A DNA stretch of 64,000 bases from Atherinomorus stipes (lineage: Eukaryota > Chordata > Actinopteri > Atheriniformes > Atherinidae): assembly GCA_023101725.1 (NCBI GenBank), contig JALJCO010009052.1, positions 47,501 to 111,500 of the forward strand, given 5' to 3'. A model generated the notes under the pieces. It searched no databases. It saw only the letters and a list, made by a program, of their open reading frames with translations, and was not told where the DNA came from. This document shows, in pieces, positions 45,056-56,050 of this stretch (its first letter is position 1; each line of letters opens with the position of its first letter). Made by a program: the position numbers and the translations under genes.

Positions 45056-48000
45056 AGTAAGCTATGTATGTAGCCACATTCATATGTGGTGACGGTAAGC
45101 TACGTATGTACCCTCATTCATACGTGGTGACTGTAAGCTACGTATGTAGCCTCATTCATACGTGGTGACCGTAAGCTACGTTTGTAGCCACATTCATATG
45201 CGGTGATGGTAAGCTATGTATGTAGCCAAATTCAAACGTGGTGACGGTAAGCTACGTATGTAGCCTCATTCATACGTGGTGACGGTAAGCTACGTATGTA
45301 GCCTCATTCATACGTGGTAACGGTAAGCTATGTATGTAGCCACATTCATATGCCGTGATGGTAAGCTATGTATGTAGCCACATTCATACGTGGTGACGGT
45401 AAGCTATGTATGTAGCCTCATTCATTCGTGGTGACGGTTAGCTACGTATGTAGCCTCATTCATACGTGGTAACGGTAAGCTACGTATGCAGCCACATTCA
45501 TATGCGGTGATGGTAAGCTATGTATGTAGCCACATTCATACGTGGTGACGGTAAGCTACGTATGTAGCCTCATTCATTCGTGGTGACGGTAAGCTACGTA
45601 TGTAGCCTCATTCATACGTGGTGACAGTAAGGTACGTATGTAGCCTCATTCATACGTGGTGACGGTAAGCTACGTATGTAGCCTCATTCATACGTGGTGA
45701 CGGTAAGCTATGTATGTAGCCTCATTCATACGTGGTGACGGTAAGCTACGTATGTAGCCTCATTCATACGTGGTGACGGTTAGCTACGTATGTAGCCTCA
45801 TTCATACGTGGTGACTGTAAGCTACGTATGTAGCCTCATTCATACATGGTGACGGTAAGCTACATATGTAGCCTCATTCATACATGGTGACGGTAAGCTA
45901 CATATGTAGCCTCATTCATACGTGGTGACGGTAAGCTACGTATGTAGCCTCATTCATACGTGGTGACGGTAAGCTACGTATGTAGCCTCATTCATACGTG
46001 GTAACGGTAGGCTACATATCTAGCCACATTCATATGCGGTGATGGTAAGCTACGTATGTAGCCACATTCATACGTGGTGACGGTAAGCTATGTATGTAGC
46101 CTCATTCATACGTGGTGACGGTAAGCTACATATGTAGCCTCATTCATACGTGGTGACGGAAAGCTATGTATGTAGCCACATTCATACGTGGTGACGGTAA
46201 GCTACGTTTGTAGCCACATTCATGTGCGGTGATGGTAAGCTATGTATGTAGCCACATTCATACGTGGTGACGGTAAGCTACGTATGTACCCTCATTCATA
46301 CGTGGTGACTGTAAGCTACGTATGTAGCCTCATTCATACGTGGTGACGGTAAGCTACGTTTGTAGCCTTATTCATATGCGGTGATGGTAAGCTATGTATG
46401 TAGCCAAATTCATACGTGGTGACGGTAAGCTACGTATGTAGCCTCATTCATACGTAATGACGGTAAGCTCCGTATGTAGCCACATTCATACGTGGTAACG
46501 GTAAGCTACGTATGTAGCCACATTCATATGCGGTGATGGTAAGCTATGTATGTAGCCACATTCATACGTGGTGACGGTAAGCTACGTATGTAGCCTCATT
46601 CATTCGTGGTGACGGTAAGCTACGTATGTAGCCTCATTCATACGTGGTAACGGTAAACTACGTATGCAGCCACATTCATATGCGGTGATGGTAAGCTATG
46701 TATGTAGCCACATTCATATGTGGTGATGGTAAGCTACGTTTGTAGCCTCATTCATTTGTGGTGACGGTAAGCTACGTATGTAGCCTCATTCATACGTGGT
46801 GAAAGTAAGGTACGTATGTAGCCTCATTCATACGTGGTGACGGTAAGCTACGTATATAGCCTCATTCATACGTGGTGATGGTAAGCTACGTATGTAGCCT
46901 CATTCATACGTGGTGCTGGTAAGCTACGTATGTAGCCTCATTCATACGTGGTAACGGTAAGCTACGTATGTAGCCACATTCATACGTGGTGACTGTAAGC
47001 TACGTATGTAGCCTCATTCATACGTGGTGACGGTAAGCTACGTATGTAGCCACATTCATACGTGGTGACGGTAAGCTACGTATGTAGCCTCATTCATACG
47101 TGGTGACGGTAAGCTACGTATGTAGCCTCATTCATACGTGGTGACGGTAAGCTACGTATGTAGCCTCATTCATACGTGGTAACGGTAAGCTACGTATGTA
47201 GCCACATTCATATGCGGTGATGGTAAGCTATGTATGTAGCCACATTCATACGTGGTGACGGTAAGCTACGTATGTAGCCTCATTCATACGTGGTGACGGT
47301 AAGCTACATATGTAGCCTCATTCATACGTGGTGACGGTAAGCTACATATGTAGCCTCATTCATACGTGGTGACTGTAAGCTACGTATGTAGCCACATTCA
47401 TACGTGGTGACTGTAAGCTACGTATGTAGCCTCATTCATATGTGGTGACGGTAAGCTACGTATGTAGCCTCATTCATACGTGGTGACTGTAAGCTACGTA
47501 TGTAGCCTCGTTTATACGTGGTGACGATAAGCTACGTATGTAGCCTCATTCATACGTGGTGACGGTAAGCTACGTATGTAGCCTCATTCATACGTGGTGA
47601 CGGTAAGCTACATATGTAGCCTCATTCATACGTGGTGACGGTAAGCTACGTATGTAGCCTCATTCATACGTGGTGACTGTAAGCTACGTATGTAGCCTCA
47701 TTTATACATGGTGACGATAAGCTACGTATGTAGCCTCATTCATACGTGGTGACGGTAAGCTTCGTATGTAGCCTAATTCATACGTGGTGACGGTAAGCTA
47801 CATATGTAGCCTCATTCATACGTGGTGACGGTAAGCTGCGTATGTAGCCACATTCATACGTGGTGACTGTAAGCTACGTATGTAGCCTCATTCATACGTG
47901 GTGACGGTAAGCTACTTATGTAGCCTCATTCATACGTGGTGACGGTAAGCTACCTATGTAGCCTCATTCATACGTGGTGACGGTAAGCTACATATGTAGC

Positions 48001-50345
48001 CTCATTCATACGTGGTGACGGTAAGCTGCGTATGTAGCCACATTCATACGTGGTGACGGTAAGCTATGTATGTAGCCTCATTCATACGTGGTGACTGTAA
48101 GCTACGTATGTAGCCTCATTCATACGTGGTGACGATAAGCTACGTATGTAGCCTCATTCATACATGGTGACGGTAAGCTACGTATGTAACCACATTCATA
48201 CGTGTTGACTGTGAGCTACGTATGTAGCCTCATTCATACGTGGTGACGGTAAGCTACGTATGTAGCCTCATTCATACGTGGTGACGGTAAGCTACGTATG
48301 TAGCCACATTCATACGTGGTGACGGTAAGCTACGTATGTAGCCTCATTCATATGTGGTGATGGAAAGCTACGTATGTAGCCTCATTTATACGTGGTAACG
48401 GTAAGCTACGTATGTAGCCACATTCATACGTGGTGACGGTAAGCTACGTATGTAGCCACATTCATACGTGGTGACGGTAAGCTACGTATGTAGCCTCATT
48501 CATACGTGGTGACTGTAAGCTACGTATGTAGCCTCATTCATACGTGGTGATGATAAGCTACGTATGTAGCCTCATTTATATGTGGTGACGGTAAGCTACG
48601 TATGTAGCCTCATTCATATGTGGTGATGGGAAGCTACGTATGTAGCCTCATTTATACGTGGTAACGGTAAGCTACGTATGTAGCCTCATTCATACGTGGT
48701 GACGGTAAGCTACATATGTAGCCACATTCATACGTGGTGACGGTAAGCTACATATGTAGCCACATTCCTACGTGGTGACGGTAAGCTACGTATGTAGCCT
48801 CATTCATACGTGGTGACGGTAAGCTATGTATGTAGCCTCATTCATACGTGGTGACGGTAAGCTACGTATGTAGCCTCATTTATACGTGGTGACGGTACGC
48901 TCATATGTAGCCTCATTCATACGTGCTGACGGTAAGCTACGTATGTAGCCTCATTCATACGTGGTAGCGGTAAACTACGTATGCAGCCACATTCATATGC
49001 GGTGATGGTAAGCTATGTATGTAGCCACATTCATATGTGGTGATGGTAAGCTACGTTTGTAGCCTCATTCATTTGTGGTGACGGTAAGCTACGTATGTAG
49101 CCTCATTCATACGTGGTGAAAGTAAGGTACGTATGTAGCCTCATTCATACGTGGTGACGGTAAGCTACGTATGTAGCCACATTCATACGTGGTGATGGTA
49201 AGCTACGTATGTAGCCTCATTCATACGTGGTGCTGGTAAGCTACGTATGTAGCCTCATTCATACGTGGTAACGGTAAGCTACGTATGTAGCCACATTCAT
49301 ACGTGGTGACTGTAAGCTTCGTATGTAGCCTCATTCATACATGGTGACGGTAAGCTACGTATGTAGCCTCATTTATATGTGGTGACGGTAAGCTACGTAT
49401 GTAGCCTCATTCATATGTGGTGACGGTAAGCTACGTATGTAGCCACATTCATACGTGGTGACTGTAAGCTTCGTATGTAGCCTCATTCATACGTGGTGAC
49501 GGTAAGCTACGTATGTAGCCTCATTTATATGTGGTGACGGTAAGCTACGTATGTAGCCTCATTCATACGTGGTGAAAGTAAGGTACGTATGTAGCCTCAT
49601 TCATACGTGGTGACGGTAAGCTACGTATGTAGCCACATTCATACGTGGTGATGGTAAGCTACGCATGTAGCCTCATTCATACGTGGTGCTGGTAAGCTAC
49701 GTATGTAGCCTCATTCATACGTGGTAACGGTAAGCTACGTATGTAGCCACATTCATACGTGGTGACTGTAAGCTTCGTATGTAGCCTCATTCATACGTGG
49801 TGACGGTAAGCTACGTATGTAGCCTCATTTATATGTGGAGACGGTAAGCTACGTATGTAGCCTCATTCATATGTGGTGATGGGAAGCTACGTATGTAGCC
49901 TCATTTATACGTGGTAACGGTAAGCTACGTATGTAGCCTCATTCATACGTGGTGACGGTAAGCTACATATGTAGCCACATTCATACGTGGTGACGGTAAG
50001 CTACGTATGTAGCCACATTCCTACGTGGTGACGGTAAGCTACGTATGTAGCCTCATTCATACGTGGTGACGGTAAGCTATGTCTGTAGCCTCATTCATAC
50101 GTGGTGACGGTAAGCTACGTATGTAGCCTCATTCATACGTGGTGACGGTACGCTTATATGTAGCCTCATTCATACGTGGTGACGGTAAGCTACGTATGTA
50201 GCCTCATTCATACGTGGTGACGGTAAGCTACGTATGTAGCCTCATTCATACGTGGTGACGGTAAGCTACGTATGTAGCCACATTCATACGTGGTGACGGT
50301 AAGCTACGTATGTAGCCTCATTCATACGTGGTGACGGTAAGCTAC
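45056..50345 (-). repeat. 38-bp minisatellite, about 139 copies, SINE-derived
   Basis: The plus-strand unit is GTAAGCTACGTATGTAGCCT, CATTCATACG, then TGGTGACG (38 bp in all). Length 5,290 bp gives about 139 units with few indels. Variants are mostly transitions at CpG: TACGTA to TATGTA or TACATA, and CATACGTGG to CATATGTGG. One unit-like copy occurs in a SINE 3' fragment at 8857-8895. The sequence just right of the array is a tRNA-headed SINE on the minus strand. Together these indicate that the unit is an internal SINE segment. A marked unit (AGTAAGGTAC) at 45626, 46804, 49121 and 49577 reveals higher-order duplication. No coding capacity. Confidence 0.95.
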
Positions 50346-50477
50346 CTCAGACACTTAACCCTCAAGGAGGGTTAAGTGTCTTGCCCAAGGACACAACGAC
50401 TCATTGCTGGGGGATTGGGATTCGAACCGCCGATCATTGTCCGACCTGCTCTACCTCCTGAGCCACAGCAGCCCTGA
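50346..50477 (-). mobile_element. SINE head (tRNA-like promoter region) bordering the array
   Basis: On the minus strand: GGGCTGCTGTGGCTCAGGAG then GTAGAGCAGG (A-box-like TGGCTCAGGAGGTAGAGC), GGCGGTTCGAATCCC (B-box GGTTCGAATCC), and TTGTGTCCTTGGGCAAGACA then CTTAACCC. This is the head and first body part of a widespread fish SINE. Past that point the SINE body would be expected to continue to a GTGGCTAC...GTAGC segment; here the 38-bp array begins instead. A 14-bp-arm hairpin, AGACACTTAACCCT with loop CAAGG (about 50349-50381), lies at the junction. It is not a tRNA gene: it lacks a tRNA 3' half and acceptor pairing. Confidence 0.85.
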
Positions 50478-51476
50478 TGATGAGGATGCTGATCAGGGAT
50501 GATGATGAGGATGCTGATCAGGGATGATGATGATGATGAAGATGATGGGTGGAGCTTTCCTGGATGGATCTTCATCAGAAAGGCATCTTTCATACAGCCA
50601 CCGAACACGTTCAGCAGATGGTTGATCTGGTCGCTACCAACAGTTGTCAGGGAAACAGGACTGGTGATGATGTCATCTTCACTCTGGTATGAGAACTGGG
50701 GGAACCAGACATGCTTCCTTGGAGCTTGTCAGTCAGGTTTTTCTTTATAGAAACCACTCGTTGACGTCATTTCAAGACCTTAAAGAACAAAATAGTTTAA
50801 TAGATAAAGGGAATTTTTGGAGGTTTCTACAGTTGAGGAGTCGTGAGTTCTATTTTTGGATCAGAAGGGGATTGCCTCGTGAGACCATCCTGATCTGCGA
50901 GATTCAGGTTTTCACTCGCAGATCAGTCTGGCTGCTTTCTGTTGAAGAGAATTTGGAGCAGTTCACCAAACAAACGTCCAATCAGCGTTGGCTTTGAGGC
51001 GGGGTGAGGTGTGACGCAACGAGAAGCAACAGTTCAGTCTAAACAACATGGCGGCTTCAGCGGATGAAACTACCCTCGGCGTGGCTATCGCTCAGGTTTT
51101 CTCAGAATTACAGAGTATTTCTTCACTGAAAGGAGAGCAAACACTGCTCTGGAGGCTTTTCTCAAAAGAAAACATGTTTGATCGTGTTTTTGTTGTTGCT
51201 CTGTTGGTATGTCATATGCTTCGTTGATCTGATTGGTTAATTTGTCCCGTCTATCACCAACATACTATAGGTGGTGATAGACAGATGCCTTATCCAATCA
51301 GCTAACCAGTGTTTTCGCCCCTTCCCAAAACTACTCTAACGTATGATTCCCTGATGGATATGCGGGAGAGAATCCATCTGGCGGGGTCAGGTTAGAATGG
51401 GCTGAGAAAGGAGAAAATCAGACCCTGGACACTGGACATGCATCCATCTTGGATGGAAACAACTCCCCCCCAGTAT
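50478..51476. other. Unassigned DNA with a short (GAT)n duplication
   Basis: GATGATGAGGATGCTGATCA occurs twice in tandem (about 50475 and 50501), followed by a GATGAT run. No gene or dispersed element recognised to 51476. Confidence 0.4.
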
Positions 51477-52612
51477 ACAGGGGTAACTATGGTGGTTGTC
51501 ACATGCGGTTTGGTCTGCTTTGGTTTCTGCAGTTTGAACCCAAACTAAGGGCCTTTCCACATGGCTGCGGGGCCCGTGCCTGGCCCGGGATCGTTGATTC
51601 TTGTGTTGCATTCACATGCCAGTGCTTTAACCAGGTTCAGAACCACTTGGTAATTTCAGGGCCAGAACACCATGTGGCAGTGTTGCAGAAACTTCGTTGA
51701 TAGCTAACAACCGAGGAAGCAACAAACCCTCACGTCACCATCCAAGCGACGGGTTCGTTTATCAACAAGGAAGGAAACCCGTTTGGTTACTTGGAGAGAT
51801 TTCTTTTCTGCTATGGATGCAAGCTGGGGATGTGAAACCGGCCCGTCAATCGCCGATAGGTGATCTGATCATCTAAGAGGCCATGCGCAGTTACGCCATC
51901 ATTAAAAGAAAAAAATAAAAAAGCCTGGTGGTTTTGCGGCTCATCTGCCTGAGCCTCCTCTTGGAGAATTTACGCAAGATAGAAGTGTCTTCAGCTCCAA
52001 ATTTAATTTTGGTTTGGGGTTTATGTGAGGCGAATGTCATTTACACTGATGTCTCGATTTAATGAAGTTATTGTTCAAACATATGCGTGAATCATTTCTT
52101 TTGTGACTAAAAAGAAAGATAAAAGAAAGATCACCATTTTAAAAAAAGATCATGATCATCCCCTTCGATCACTGACAGACAGTCCGATCGAAAATCACTC
52201 CATCCCTATGCAAGCCGGACACTCATATTTGGCATTTTAGCTTTTTTAAACCACTGATGACAATTAAAAGGAGAAGATGAATGACAACAAAGATAAACAT
52301 GCCGGTAGCGTCGAGTGTTGGTTTTGTCACTGCCTTGTTGGGTGAGTCGCCCGCATGTCACATCCAGCACGGCCCGGATTGTGTTCACAACGCATTTTTC
52401 CCCGCCTGAGCGCAGGTGGCCTGGGTCCTGGACTACCTCTTGACCTGGGCCACCCGGGCCTGGCCTGTTTGCTTTTTAATGGACATGGACACGGGCTCGA
52501 GCACGCCATGTGAAAACGGCCTAAGGCAAAGAAAGGTGCAAAATTTTTCAGAAATCTACGCCCAATCAGACCGAGTCCTGAACTATCCTGGTGTGAACAC
52601 ACCCTTAGTCTC
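51477..52612 (+). repeat. Dispersed repeat (family of 6541-6692), split by an insertion
   Basis: 51480-51549 (GGTTTCTGCAGTTTGAAC and on) and 52522-52612 (GCAAAATTTTTCAGAAATC, GAACTATCCTGGTGTGAAC) are the two halves of the repeat seen intact at 6541-6692. Removing 51550-52521 and one TAAG restores collinearity with that copy. Confidence 0.8.
51550..52521. mobile_element. 972-bp TIR element nested in the repeat
   Basis: GGCCTTTCCACATGG (51550) and CCATGTGAAAACGGCC (ending 52521) are inverted ends with one indel and two mismatches. TAAG lies at both borders (51546-51549 and 52522-52525), so the target duplication is TAAG or its TAA core, as in Harbinger-type elements; the superfamily is uncertain. 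The subterminal parts are G/C-rich and roughly palindromic (GCCTGGCCCGGGATCG on the left, ACCCGGGCCTGGCC on the right). No transposase reading frame. Confidence 0.8.
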
Positions 52613-52622
52613 AGGAAATATA

Positions 52623-53869
52623 CAGGTACTACCCAAAAAATCAGAATATCCTGAAAAAGTTCTTGTATTTCCTTAATTCAACTTAAAAGGTGCAATTTAC
52701 ATATTATATAGACAAATAATCTGCAGATCAATATATTTCAAGCTTTTATTTGTTTGGATGTTGCTGATTAGAAGGTGCAACTTAAGAAAACCTCAAATTC
52801 TAAAACTCAAAAAATTAGAACAGGAAAGGATTTTAAATACAAAAAAATGCGTCGTCCTGCACCAAAATCTTGTATGTGTACTTCGAACTTGGTTTGGTCC
52901 TTTTGCATGAATGACTCCTTAACCCGCCGTGGCATGGATGCTAGCAGCTTTAACCCGCCGTGGCATGGATGCTAGCAGCTTTAACCCGCCGTGGCATGGA
53001 TGCTAGCAGCTTTAAGCCGCCGTGGCATGGATGCTAGCAGCTTTAACCCGCCGTGGCATGGATGCTAGCAGCTTTAACCCGCCGTGGCACGGATGCTAGC
53101 AGCCTTAACCCGGCGTGGCACGGATGCTAGCAGTTTTAACCCGGCGTGGCACGGATGCTAGCAGCTTTAACCCGACGTGGCACGGATGCTAGCAGCTTTA
53201 ACCCGGCGTGGCACGGATGCTAGCAGCTTTAACCCGACGTGGCACGGATGCTAGCAGCTTTAACCCGGCGTGGCACGGATGCTAGCAGCTTTAACCCGTC
53301 GTGGCACGGATGCTAGCAGCTTTAACCCGGCGTGGCACGGATGCTAGCAGCTTTAACCCGACGTGGCACGGATGCTAGCAGCTTTAACCCGGCTTCTTCC
53401 TTCCACTTAACTGTCCATTAATGTGTTTTGAGACAGCACTCTGAGAACATCCAGCTTCTTTTCTATCACTTTTTGTGTCTTTCCACCTTGTGCAGGGAGT
53501 CAATGATGGTTTTCTGCACAACTGTCAGATCAGCATCTTCCCCATGATTGTGAATTCTTCTAAACCAACACAGAGACTTTTTAAAGGCTCAAGGTACTTA
53601 TGGAGGTGTTTGGATTACTGACCTGATTAGAATGTGACACTCTGAACCTACAATACTGGAGCTTTTCACAATATTCTCATTTTTGGAGTTTTTGATTTTG
53701 AGTTTTTTTTAAGCTGCAACTTCTAATCAGCAACATCCAAACAAAAAAAGCTTGAAATATATTGAATCACATATTATTTATCTATACAATATGTAAATTG
53801 CACCTTCTAAGTTGAATTATAGAAATACATGAACTTTTTCAGGATATTCTATTTTTTGGGTAGTACTTG
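52623..53869. mobile_element. 1,247-bp TA-flanked element with about 190-bp inverted ends
   Basis: The left end CAGGTACTACCCAAAAAATC and the complement of the right end CAAGTACTACCCAAAAAATA are inverted. Pairing extends through TTCAAGCTTTTATTTGTTTG and GGATGTTGCTGATTAGAAG to about 52810 and 53690. TA lies at both borders (52621-52622 and 53870-53871). The interior contains a 31-bp minisatellite flanked by AATCTTGTATGTGTACTTCG on the left and TTCCACTTAACTGTCCATTA on the right. No transposase frame. It inserted into a Tc1-like terminal repeat. Confidence 0.85.
52918..53393 (+). repeat. 31-bp minisatellite inside the nested element
   Basis: About 15 units of AACCCGCCGTGGCATGGATG plus CTAGCAGCTTT. 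Left-hand units read CCGCCGTGGCATGG. From the sixth unit on they read CCGGCG or CCGACG and GGCACGG, with CGGCG and CGACG types alternating near the right end, which suggests late two-unit expansion. Confidence 0.95.
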
Positions 53870-54310
53870 TATCCCTAGCAGATATTGACATGAAATTTTC
53901 ACCAGATGTCGGCAACAACCCAAGTAATGCACACATACAAAGAAATCCTAACATTTATGTCCATAAATGAAGTTATGTGTCATCAAGTATGAGTCGTTAT
54001 GTTGAAATGTTTAAATAAACTGCTAGCAGAACTTGCACTGAGTCAGTGCCTGAGCGCTATTTCCAGTTTCTCACAGTAAGTTGATCACATAATTGTTCCT
54101 ACACTCGCTAGCTAAGGAATAAGGTGGATAATTGATTTAATTTATTTGAATTGTAACTGGATTATTACGGTACTGAACTGGACTGAGGCTGTAAAAGTGT
54201 TTGAAATTGGTGCTGTAAACAAAGTTTCATTTATGAGTATTATTGATTTTTATTAATCACTGTTTTTTCTAAATATAAAATTTCAAAGAGATCATGAAGG
54301 GGGTGAATAC

Positions 54311-54918
54311 TTCTTGACGGTGATGTAAGTGCACCACACACAACAGACGAGTGTCGGTTTGCCCGAGGCTGCTGCTCCAACAATTAGCCTGGCCATCTGT
54401 GTGATGGTGGGTGGCAGCCACACACCCCCTGTCCCATCCCCGCCCCGAGCTGCCTCACATTATGATGCAGGAATACTTTTCCATAGTTTGCAGTTGATTC
54501 AGTGTCACTTTCTCGTCGAGTTTATAAGTCACAAAGTCAGACGAAAACTCTCTAGAAACTTTGATCATTGCTGGAACTTTTCGGGTTGACTCATGGGGCT
54601 GCAAATATTGGCTGCTTACACTGGGTCCACCCCCACCCCCGACCCAGGGTTTAAATGTTTGGCTGACCTCTTCATAGACCAAAACTTTGCCTCTTTCCCT
54701 CCACCAAACCAAACTCCCTGGTTCACACTTCTGTACAGAACCTGATTCCCAGTTTCCCATGAACCCCTCCCAATGAGTTATATACGCTTATTTCTTGTAA
54801 TCAACATCTAAAGGCATGTTGTCTGGACTTTACAGCCTCGTCTCCAAGATGCAAAGCCCTCTTCTTGCTATTAGAGCAGCATGAGAGCGGGAACTTACCC
54901 CTCCCCTTACTGATGAAT
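54311..54918. other. Unassigned DNA
   Basis: No recognised feature. A 101-codon minus-strand frame at 54455-54760 has no known domain. Confidence 0.35.
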
Positions 54919-55395
54919 GAAAAATACTTTATTTGTACCTGAAAGGAAATTCAATATTGTAATAAGCTCGTACTCTTTTTTTTTTTTTTTACAATATAAC
55001 ATATATATGAAATAAAATTACAACAATAATAATCAGTCAGTCTTGTTCTTTGGGGTGACGCTGCTGGCAGGAATGAATTTCTGCATTTCCAGTCGAGCAT
55101 GTTGTCCAGCTGAACTCCAGGTATCTGTGGTTCTCCACCACCTCCACCTGATACGTGGGAGATAATGGTTAAAGGTGCCCTGAAATAAAGTTTCATTTTT
55201 CTTTGGTCCGTCGGGGCCCTGAGACCATGCTGCCACCCTTTGCCGCCCTCTGGGGGGATGAACGTCTGTCTCTTTGGGGTGACTGCTGGTGGGGTGGCCC
55301 GGGTCTTGGGGCTGCCGGGGGCCTGGATTGAGGGCGCAAAGGAGGCGGAGCTAACGTCCACTCTGGAGAAACCACGCACTTGAACCTTCAACGGG
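54919..55395 (-). mobile_element. LINE C-terminal/3'-tail fragment
   Basis: On the minus strand a broken frame (55391 to about 55040) contains text like G-V-Q-L-D-N-M-L-D-W-K, the motif that follows the reverse transcriptase core in many LINEs (Y-L-G-V-x-L-D-N-x-L-x-W), after a proline-rich stretch. It ends in an A-run (55-based complement of the T tract at 54976-54992), followed by AATTTCCTTTCAGGTACAAA and TAAAGTATTTTTCATTCATC, the tail typical of fish LINE/SINE 3' ends. Frameshifts separate the pieces. Confidence is moderate because the core catalytic motifs are not included. Confidence 0.5.
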
Positions 55396-55410
55396 AAGCT
55401 GCATGTGTCC

Positions 55411-55570
55411 TTAAAGGATAACTTTCTTTTCTTTCAACCTGGACCTTATTTCTAGTTTATTCGTGCATTTACTCACCGGTAACATTTCTGCATCACTCTG
55501 AGTCCTTCTGAAGATATTACGCTGAGTCGCCCTTCGACGTGTATCCAGTAATAATGGCGGAGACGGGGCG
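55411..55570. repeat. Dispersed repeat copy (family also at 8281)
   Basis: TTTCAACCTGGACCTTATTT then TTCGTGCATTTACTCACCGG aligns with 8297-8342. Beyond that, CTGAGTCCTTCTGAAGA is a weaker match. Confidence 0.5.
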
Positions 55571-56050
55571 GTCACTGTATAAGACATTATCTGCAGTAAA
55601 ACTCCTTGATTTCATCAATACTTTAAGTAGAATGAAGTACGAATGAGTACTATTGTCCTGTGAGTCCAGATTCATCTTTCTGTTAGTTATCAGGATGTTC
55701 TACACACTTTTCGTGGCCGCGCATTCACGATGTAGGAAGTAGGAAAGCCATTGTACTGTCTAGTTCTGTCTAGTTTTACCTTGTTTAAATGTTTAATGTC
55801 ATTTTCTGTGAAATACACATGAAAAAAAATGTCTAGTACTACGTTGATGCTTCAGTTACATAAATGCTAGCAGGCTAAAAACCAGTGGTGCTCTATAGAC
55901 AGCCTGATAATCTACAGTAATAAATGATCATAAAAACCTCAGCGACATCGCTGGTCTCCTTTTACATGGAAGTCCTTCATGGGATTTAACACAGGGATGT
56001 CATGCACAGATCAGCATTAACCCACAGCTGTAGACAGATTCAGAATCCGT
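55571..56050. other. Unassigned DNA
   Basis: Nothing recognisable. Confidence 0.3.

Larger units (their letters stand above)
52608..54310 (+). mobile_element. Tc1-like terminal region, interrupted
   Basis: TCTCAGGAAATATA (52608-52621) and, beyond the inserted element, CTAGCAGATATTGACATGAA, CAGATGTCGGCAACAACCCA and TCCATAAATGAAGTTATGTG (to about 53985) follow the terminal repeat present at 56085-56160 and, inverted, at 60917-61010. GAAGGGGGTGAATACTT at about 54297 resembles the opposite end of such elements. No transposase sequence is present, so this is a remnant. Confidence 0.6.

Noticed and set aside
45056..50345. Regular 38-bp periodicity resembling a CRISPR array
   Set aside because: There are no unique spacers; the whole 38 bp is repeated. 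The sequence context is clearly vertebrate.
50346..50477. tRNA-like A and B boxes on the minus strand
   Set aside because: Downstream sequence is SINE body rather than a tRNA 3' half, and acceptor-stem pairing is absent, so it is a SINE promoter and not a tRNA gene.
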